This document shows positions 1-8,928 of a stretch of DNA of 8,928 nucleotides, in pieces. Made by a program: the position numbers and the translations under genes. The notes under the pieces were generated by a model, which searched no databases, was not told the origin of the DNA, and was given only the letters and a program-made list of their open reading frames with translations. Each line of letters starts with the position of its first letter. Positions within the stretch are counted from its first letter, which is position 1. The stretch is from Planctomycetota bacterium (lineage in GTDB: Bacteria > Planctomycetota > Phycisphaerae > UBA1845), in NCBI GenBank assembly GCA_022566435.1, contig JADFIX010000094.1, forward strand, positions 1 through 8,928. The letters run 5' to 3'.

Positions 1-3000
1 GCTCGTACTCCTGGCGGATGCTCTTCCAGTCCGAATGCGTCAATCCTTTTGGGACGGCGTCCTCGCTCTTTCCGTCCTCGGGCAGCTTGCTACCGACCCC
101 GGCCCCGGTCGCGCCGGCGTCGAAGCTGATCCCGCCGCGGGCGTCGCTGCCCATGTTGGTGTTGTAGACGGCGTTTGGGTTCGTGCCCGCCGCGTCAACC
201 TTTTTCAAGAACTCGGCGTACCGGGAGTCGGTCACCTCGTGCTTGGCGATGCGAAAAACATTGGGTACCGAGCCGATGCAGGGGATCAATTCTGCGTTAA
301 GCGAATCGGCCGCGTTGCCGGGGTTGCCTACGGTGGCCCAATCGAAGGTGACCTGGGCGGATGCTCTGTCGCTTAGCCCGAATAGCAGGGCAGCCGCGCT
401 CACTACGGTGCACATCCAAGAACTCTGCCTCATCTTGTCATCCCTCCTCGAAACGTATTACCTAATCGTCGACGGCGGGTCTACGGTCGAGACCATCCGC
501 CCGGTGAAGAACACATCCACGGCTCGGGCGCGGCGCGCACCTCAAGCAATTCGCCGCATTTCTCGGCGCGAATGATGAGCCCCGCACTCCATGCGCGGCG
601 ACAATTTCTCATATCAAACACACGCCCGATTGATCCGCTTCACTGCAGGCCTTCGCATGACGTTGCACCATGCGAACCACCGGCCATCACTACAAACCGG
701 GCGAAGCTGGCCCACGCAGGCCGGTAGGAGCGACTATTCGACTAGATTCACGTGTGTGCCTAAACGCTTAACTGAATAGCCTACATCATTGACCACCGTC
801 ATGTCAAGAAAAAAACCCTCGTTCGTCCGGGAGTCTCGAGGACCGAACAGAACGCAAGGGCGCTTTCAGCACAACCACTTGAAGTCCATGGTCTCTATAT
901 TCTTGGGGGAAGCGACGGAGCGATTGAAGGCTGAGCGCGAGTGGATAGCGAGTGCGAAGGAGAAGGGAGCGTGAAACGACGAGGCGACTGAGTGCGAGCG
1001 GATAGCGAGTGCGAAGGCAGAGGGAGCACGAAGGGGAAGACGGCGCGGGTTGACCAAGAGGCGGGTCGCTTACGCTCGCCGTACTTCTATGAAAACCCGT
1101 TGCGTGTCAATGGTGATTCTTTGCGCGGGTGCCCCATCGTTCGGGTACTCCCGAAGGGTGGGGGACATTGTAGTGGGAAGCGACGGAGCGTGAAACGACG
1201 GAGCGACGGAGGGCGACCACTTCGGGCCCCAAGCTGACCGGCCGAGCACCTCGACGCGCCATCACTCCAGCCACCCCAACTCCGTGAGAAACTCGAAGAT
1301 CGCGTCCGCGGCGATGCGGTTGGCCGCTTCATTAGGGTGAGTCTTGTCCGGGAACAGGTCCCGGCCCTGCATACCGTTTTCCCGGGCGTGTTTGCGGTAG
1401 ATGGGCAATAAATCGAGTATGGGGACCCCCTCTTCACGGCCGAACTCGGCGAGCCATTGCTGCGGCGCGGCGGAATCCGGGGCGGTGGGATCTACCTGGC
1501 GGGCTATGGGGAAGCCGACGATCATCAACGACACCTTGCGCTGCCGGGCCAGTGACACAATCCGCTGCATATTTTCGCGAGTGATCCGCCAAGCCTCCTA
1601 AATATGAGGTGCATTGGGATGATCGATGACCGCGTCGTTCGAATAGGCGTCTTCGCGGGCCCGGAGCTGGGCACGCGTCGGGCCGAAATATTGGAAAGTC
1701 GACGCCCTACTCACTCGAAACAGGCCTGACCATTCCAATGCGGCCGGTACCGGCGGGGCGAGGTCCTTCGTTCTACCGCCATAGGTCACCAGGTTGAATT
1801 TCTGCCCGATGTCGTTGAGGCAGAAGATTTGCACGACGACGTCGGGATCGTAACGAAGACCCTGGGTTTTGAAAATGTCATACTCCTGCCACGGCGAATA
1901 GCCGCTGACGGAACAATTGACCACGGATAGGGTCTCACCGCCGGCTTGCTGTTGTGCGAGGTCTCCTACCTGCCATACGAACGAATCCTCTTCATTGGTG
2001 GTCAGACCGAATGCAATGGAATCGCCAAGGAATAGAATGCGCCGTTCGCCAGGCTTCTTTTCCAACGGGACGAGCGGTCCGCGCAGCCCGTGTGCGTTGA
2101 TTTTGTACGTCACACCGCGATGGCGGCGGACCCAACCCGGTCGATACTCCCAGAAACGAATCGGATGGGGCTGCATCCTCGCCGTCCGCGGTCGAATCGG
2201 GCGGTACCCGATGGCCGCGATCAGGTCGGCGGAGACCAGCCACAATAACGGCATGCCGGCCAATCCCCATCGACCCCACCGCATAGGCACATCCGACCCC
2301 TTGCGCAGCATGAAAAGCAGTACGCCGAAGACGGCCAGCGCAGCGAGATGGCAGCCCATCGCAAACCACAAGGCGTCGAACTGCTATTTTGAAAGCATGA
2401 ATCCCCAGCGATGGACTTCGACACGCGCCAGAAGCCCCACTTGTACGAGCAACGCGTAACCGATGCAGACGGCGAGGCATGCGCGCAGCGCGCGGGAAGT
2501 CGAACGCGGTTCGTCCGAGGTCTCTTCCGAAGTACTCGTGCGCGGCGCGTCAGTCATGACCGAATCCTCCCGTGATACGCACGCGTGCGGTGCGGTCCCG
2601 CTCGGCATATCCGAACAAACGAATCCTCTCGCTTCCGCATTCCATCGTATCGGGCGATTCCAGCGCGGGCAATTCGCCGTCACGCGAACAAAGGGGCTCA
2701 GGCGGTGCTGATTCGGACGGTGCGTCGGATCGATGGGGAACCTGAATCGAAATGCCCGCGGTCTGGCAAATACAGCGCCCCCCCACTGCGACCGCAAGGA
2801 CATCACCCACGTCGCTTGATCCGCTATTCGACCCAGCGGATCGTGGCGGACACGCCGAGGTGGTCCGACACGAGGTCGGTCCAGGTTCGGTATTGTACGA
2901 ACTCGAACTCCGGAGCAATGAGAATCCAGTCGATTCGAATTTTCGGTCGGCCGGCGCGAAAGGTGAGTTGCCCGGGAGAGTCCGGTTCGAACGCGCGAAG

Positions 3001-6000
3001 CCGCAGTCGCGCGGCTAATAAGCGCACGGCATCGTTTTCGTTTTTCCATTGACTGTTCAGGTCACCCATAAGCACGATCGGCGCGTCAACCTTGGCCAAT
3101 GCTTCGACCATGACGTTCACTTCTTGGCGGCGCACGGCGGCCGACCCCGACGTCAGATGCACCGACACCACGATCAACGGCCGGCCCGCGTGCTCGATCC
3201 GAGCGGAGACGAACCCTTTGGTGTGCAGGTGCCCGAATTCGAAGCGAAGCGACGTCGGCAATTTCAGTTCCTGTTGGGAGAGCAACGCCGTGCCATAGGC
3301 CACGCGAATCGGGCCGAGGCCCTGGTCGAAGTGGATGCCGTGGTGAACGTGCGGTAGCGCTGCCCGCTTGGCAATACGGTCTACGTGATGGAACGCGCCG
3401 CTCCATACGGCGGGGGCGTCCGCCTCTTGCAGGGCGATGATATCCGGATTGTCGCGGGCAATGACATCGGCACAGAGGTCGATGTTCGCCCGAAGCCTAT
3501 CCGGTGGAACGGCCGACTGAAATGGCGATACAGCGCGCCCGTGCGCCAAATTGAGCGTGGCAATCCTAAGACCCCGTGCGGTCGCGTGATTTCCACCCGC
3601 CGATGACGAGCACCCGGCCGGAAAGATCACAACCAAAAGCGCGGCAAGCGGGCTGAATCCACGTGACCTCACGACATCACGACGATGCGTCTGATCAGTC
3701 CGCATCACGATGGCATTGAACCGTAAGCTTCGCATGATTCATGTCGCACGAGTCGTCCCGGTCCGGCTACACCCCGTAGGCTACACGGCGCGGGGAGAAA
3801 ACGCTATAGTTCGATTGGAGATTGCGCCTCGCCATGCGATGAATCGCCAACGCGATCTCCCTACCGCGGCGAATCGCGTTGATGAAGTCAAATGACTAAC
3901 TCGAATGAAATCTCGACGATGGACCGCGAAGTCGCAATCACATCCGGAGCGGATCAAATAGACCGGCGCGGGGAGTGGACGTTCATGTTCGCACTTTTGG
4001 GCGTGCTTGTCGGGGCTACGGCACTGCGCCTCTACGGACTCGGAGGACCCGACTACTGGCTCGACGAATTGCATTCGCTGGCCAACTCGGCCGCCCGCCG
4101 AGCGGAATTCGAGTCGCCCGGATATCGAACGATTCTTGATTTTTCCCGGGGGACCACGGAACTATCCGCGGAAAGCACCTGGTCCGCCGTATGGCGCGGC
4201 ATGCGGAACGACAGTCATCCGCCGACTTATTTCCTGCTTTTACAGAGCTGGCGCAAGTTGGTCGGAGACGGCGAGTTCGCCGTTCGCCTGCTTCCGACGA
4301 TATTCTCGATACTCTCGCTTGTGCCCTTCGCACTGATTCTGCGGGAATACCGTCGGCCGATGGTCGGTGTCGCAGTAGCGGCAGCGCTGGCCGGGACGTT
4401 CTGCCACATTCGCTATGCCCAAGACAACCGGCCGTACAGTCTCGCGTTGCTCCTGTTGGGTCTCAGCTACTGGACGTTTGTCAAGATGCAACTCGGCTGG
4501 GACGGTTTTCGCAGCCGTGAACGAATCGTTTGGGTGGTGGCCTACGGAATCGCGACGTACCTGTCGGTAATGACGCACTACTTCACCGCTGCGGTCCTTG
4601 CGGGGCAAGCAGTCTTGATCGCCGCGCAAGGCACTCGCCCGTTTCGCCGTGTGTGGATGATCGCGGTCGGCGCGACCGTTATGGCCTTCGTGTTGACATG
4701 GGGACCGTCTCTCATCCACCAATGGGAATTTATCGCTCACCAGGAATGGCTGTATGACCGACGGCCCACCCATGCGATGCGCACGCTCTTTCACGTGACT
4801 GATTTGCCGGTCCGGCTGCTTTTCTGGCATAGGCTCGCCGCGCCGCACTACGCCGCATCTCTCGGCGGCGTGGCGTTGTTGTCCGCGGCATTGGTCGCGC
4901 TGCATCGTCGCGGCGATTTCGCGGCTAGGCTCTTCGCAGTGTGGTACTTGTTGCCGGTATTGCTGTTCACGGTCATCGACCTGACTACGGAGATGCGGCT
5001 GCTTTCTGAACTGCGGTATCTGTCTATTGTCACACCCGGATTTGTGGGGATGATAGTGCTTGCCGCCGCGCAGCTACATGGCAGAGGCGTGGGGATGGCG
5101 ATCGCCGCCGCTGTGCTCGTGCAGGCTTCCACACTGCATCTTCCCACACCGTGGAATCCGCACGGACGCCGTGCCGCGAAGTACATCGCCGCTCAATGGC
5201 GCCCCGGAGACCTGCTCGTGTTCGACGGGATCGGCTGGCCGCCAACCTGGGCACGCCGAATGTATCAGATCAGCGGATTCTACCTGCCGGAATACATGAC
5301 GGCCGATCCGCCGATCGCCCTGATGAGTGCCCCCCCCCGACGCCGAATTCCAAAAGGTGCTGGCGACGTTCGATCGACTCATCGTCGTTTCCCCGCGCGT
5401 CGGTGAATCGTGCAATCCCGTGCCGGATGAATTCCGGCAAATAGACAAAACCGCGTACATATTGCTGATGGGCGAGATTCACTTGTTCGCACGGGTGCCC
5501 GAAGGCTGGCCTCCGTAGTGCGTCATGCGATGAATTGCCAACTTGGTGTCCCTGCTGCGACGAAACCGGCTGCGCGGCATAAGAGCGTGGATGGCGATTG
5601 GCGCCGCGGTGCTCATAGCGGCCTCGACGCTGCATCTCCCCACACCAACGAACCCGCGCGGACGCCGAGCCGCAATGTACATCGCGCAGCAATGGCGACC
5701 GGGAGACTTGCTCGTATTCGACGGAATTGGCTGGCCGCCGAACTGGGCACGTCATACGTATCAGATTGCGGCCTACTACCTGGCGGAATCCACAATGGCC
5801 GATCCGCCGGTCGCCTTGATGAATGACTTCCCCGACGCGGATTTCCAAAAGGCGATGGCGGCGTTCGATCGCATCATCGTCGTGTCGCCTCGCATTCGCG
5901 AGTCGTGCAACCCCGTGCCGGGTGTATTCCAACACATCGACAAGACCGGAAACGTATTACTGATGGGCGAGATTCACCTCTTCGCACGGGTGCCCGCAGG

Positions 6001-8928
6001 CGGGTCTCCCTAATTCGTAGCAGCGAATTGGAGTCCAGCGTTCGGGGCATGTTACCACTATGCCACATCCTTCTGATCGGCTGGTTTACCCGGCCTGGTG
6101 ACATCAACACGGTGAAGCGCTTCGACGGATTGGTGTATATCCGGCGCAACCGGTTCGTCCGTGAGACGTCCCTGTCGATTCATGTGGTCTTTGGGCTAGC
6201 CTCTTTGTGCACTTGCACAAATCGGGTATACGATTCCAGCCGGGGAATCCTATTCGACTCGACCCACGCCACTCGGAAATCGGCCGCAGACCGGGAAAAT
6301 GCCGGCGAGGAGACGGCCAACGCCATGCGGGTGTCGGAGTCCACCGTGGACCGAAAGTAGAAATACGCCAAAGCGTGGCTCCACCGGGAGTTGTCCGGAT
6401 CGTCTCAATCGTATTGAGGCTATCCCCGAAACTGCACGAATCGACTTGGACGAACAGGGCCGCGCGCGTAAGCAAGCGATTTTTCGACTACCGCGCCCTG
6501 TAAAGCAAGCGGTTTTTCGACCCACGCTCCCTGACGGTCGCGTCTCGGAAAGAGTGTTCGGATAGTTTCTATCCCCTGATCATGCAACGTTGGATTGACT
6601 ATGACCGACGATCGAACCGACAGAATCCAAAAACCGAGCTCAAGCGGCAGCCAGAGCTCGTCGGCCTGAGCCACGTCGACCCTGCCGAAAAAAAATCTTA
6701 TTTCTCAAGGCTGCGGAACTTGGGCTAAAGGCGACGATTTTAAAGGAAGCCAAGGACGCGGCTATCCCGAAAGAAATGCTGGAGAAGCTTGAAGGCATGA
6801 CACCCAACGAGATCACGGCGCTCATGGGCGCAGGCGGCGCCGGTAGCCTCTTGGGTCTACTGGCACTTCTGCGATCGTTCGGTGCGAGCCGAAGTCAGCG
6901 ACAGACAGACATTCTCAATCAGTTATTTGCAGGTCTTAAGGAAGAAGTGGACCGGTTGCGCGGTGGCCAAGTGGCATCGAGCACGTCCACGAATCCGACG
7001 ACTACCGGCTCAGGCGGAACCGGGGCCGGCCCATAACGGGTGGAATCGGACCCAAGAACGCCTCACGGTCCTTCGAGTACGCAGCCAACCGAGTCGAAGG
7101 ACGGGCCAAGACTTCGTGCCAAAACGCTGTACGGCCGGACTGGATTGTCGACCATCTTTACTCGGACGGGCAAGGCTGAAGTCCCGCCGTGATCCAGGGA
7201 TTGAAATCGCCCGCACCGTTCAACAAGTCGATCAGCCGCAAGATGTCCGTACCGAGCAAGAGCCCGCTACGGTCGATGTCGCTGGCATACAACGGTCGCT
7301 CGAATCCGGGGACGAGATTGATCGCGTTGATCAGGGCGATAATGTCGCCGGCAGCGCTAAGACCGTCTTGACTGGCATCCGCCGGCAGGTACCCCATGCA
7401 CCACTCACCTGGCGATGCCGGGTGCGAGATGCAGGTCCATCCACCGGGCAAAATCTTGTCATTGAGCGTAACCGTGACCGTCTTGCCCACGCTGTCGGCA
7501 TTCACGCCGCCAATCCCGATCACACTGTTGCGCGGCGTCGTGCCCACTGAAAAATCGCCTGTGGACAGTCCTAGCGACGTTGGATCACAGGAGAAGGACA
7601 ACACCATGCGGTCCCAACCGTTTCGAGCGGCCACATTGGTGATGGAGTGCGGTTCACGGGCGTCGATCGCACAGTTCCCCGGTTGATCGAATGGGTTCTG
7701 CGGGACGCCGTCGGCGTCGGCGAAGACCACGCCGGTCAAGTCCGCCATGCCGCACGGCTTCTGGCAAACCTCGGCCGTGGCGAAATCCGCCGGGAGATTC
7801 ACGTCGTCACCGAAGAAGGTCGGTTCGAAGAAGCCGGTGGGCGGGCAATCCTCGGTCCAAATCACGTTGGCACCGAAATCGTCCGCGGCACCGGGACCGC
7901 CGATGGACTCCTCCTCTCCGGCGATCCACATACCGGCACCATTCTCCGCCGTCCTGAAGGCGATAAAAAAGTCGACTTCGCAGCGCAGGAAGTCGCCGCT
8001 GTTGTTTGGCAAAATCGGCATCGTGCCACTGCAAGGCAGATTGTGGGCCGGGGAGCCGCCCGGATCGATGGTCGCGACGCCGGTACAAGTCGAACCAGTG
8101 ATTATTGCCAGCGGGTTACAGGTCCCCTCTTCCACCGTCCAAATCGCCTGATTCACCAGGAATGTCGAACCCAGCGGGCTGGCGTCCGTCGGCGTCGAAC
8201 GGGCCACGAGCGGCGTGGTGTATGAATCCAGCACGTCGCCGCGGAGATGAGTCACCTGAATGTCATCAAATACCCAGGTCGCGGTGTTCGGACAATTGCT
8301 GGCCTGAGAGAAAAAGGAATCGCTTCCGCGACCCGCACGCCAGGTGATGCACGGATCGATGTTGCACGTCTGCTCGACCTCGTCGCAGTCGGCAGGCGTT
8401 TGACACGGCAGTTCGCCGAAAACGCAACCACCCGATGTCGTATCGCAGAATTCCGCGCCGTTGCAGAAGACACCGTCGTCACATTGGGCGTCGACGGAGC
8501 AGCCGGCATCGACGTTGGCATAGGTTATCTCGAAGTCGCCGTAGGCGAACGTACTCCAGCCGTCGACGATGAGGTAATACGTCGTATTCGCCTCGACGAA
8601 ACTCTCAAAAGCCGACTCGAGGTAGCACGACACCACGCAACCATCATCGTCGCAAGCCGCGAATTCACCGGGGCAACCGCCGCCGGATTCCTTGCGGAGC
8701 GTAAGATTCGTGTCCCAGCAGGCGGGCACGGTACAGGTGTCGAACGCCCACGTACCGGCCACATCGACGGTGAACTGGAAGATTTCGTCGGGGCCGCCGG
8801 GTTTGCTCACGCAGTTGATAAAGCGGTCATCGAAGTCGTCCGTCGAACCGATCGTACTGCCCACCCACGAACCGCCGGCACTGCTGAGCTCGCCAACGTT
8901 TGTGCCGGGACAGCCGTTGGGTACCGGG

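Overview
The window is GC-rich and gene-sparse, and it suggests a free-living Planctomycetota bacterium of the Phycisphaerae type. That assignment is inferred from gene content, not from any marker gene: a secreted protein with a pre-peptidase-C-like domain, a Cys-rich 'DGxFCNG' linker and a C-terminal dockerin; a secreted formylglycine-generating-enzyme-like (SUMF1) protein; a planctomycete-style ECF sigma fragment; and long intergenic stretches of degenerate GA-rich repeats. Both ends of the window cut a gene.

Layout, left to right. (1) 1-433, minus: 5' part of a secreted SUMF1/FGE-like protein whose downstream part looks swapped for something else. (2) 434-1261: no intact gene; a 33-base plus-strand scrap of a PPC-domain gene, degenerate GA-rich repeats and a strong hairpin. 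(3) 1262-2557, minus: a membrane-anchored SGNH/GDSL hydrolase, complete from ribosome-binding site to TGA but interrupted by two in-frame TAG codons. (4) 2824-3735, minus: an intact lipoprotein of the endonuclease/exonuclease/phosphatase fold. (5) 3892-5518, plus: a GT-C (ArnT/PMT-like) membrane glycosyltransferase broken near its 3' end by one extra C in a C9 run. (6) 5519-6013, plus: an internally deleted tandem paralog of that glycosyltransferase, keeping a piece of the 5' leader joined to the C-terminal domain. (7) 6014-6581: an operator-like dyad, the C-terminal remnant of an ECF sigma factor (also with an in-frame TAG) and a short tandem repeat. (8) 6776-7036, plus: a small hypothetical protein, possibly starting at 6582 with a frame change at an A8 run. 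(9) 7158-8928, minus: the large secreted PPC/dockerin protein, 5' end outside the window.

The intact genes share a cell-envelope theme (lipoprotein, membrane glycosyltransferase, SGNH hydrolase, two secreted proteins), but they do not form one convincing operon or a defence, mobile or biosynthetic system. I see no tRNA, rRNA, CRISPR array, insertion sequence or integrase. The most notable feature is the concentration of broken or half-duplicated genes: three in-frame TAGs in two genes, one homopolymer frameshift, one internally deleted tandem copy, one relocated domain scrap and one apparent chimera. Ordinary gene decay, perhaps with some assembly error, explains most of this. Amber readthrough is the more exciting alternative, but TAG also appears to end two genes here at their natural ends.
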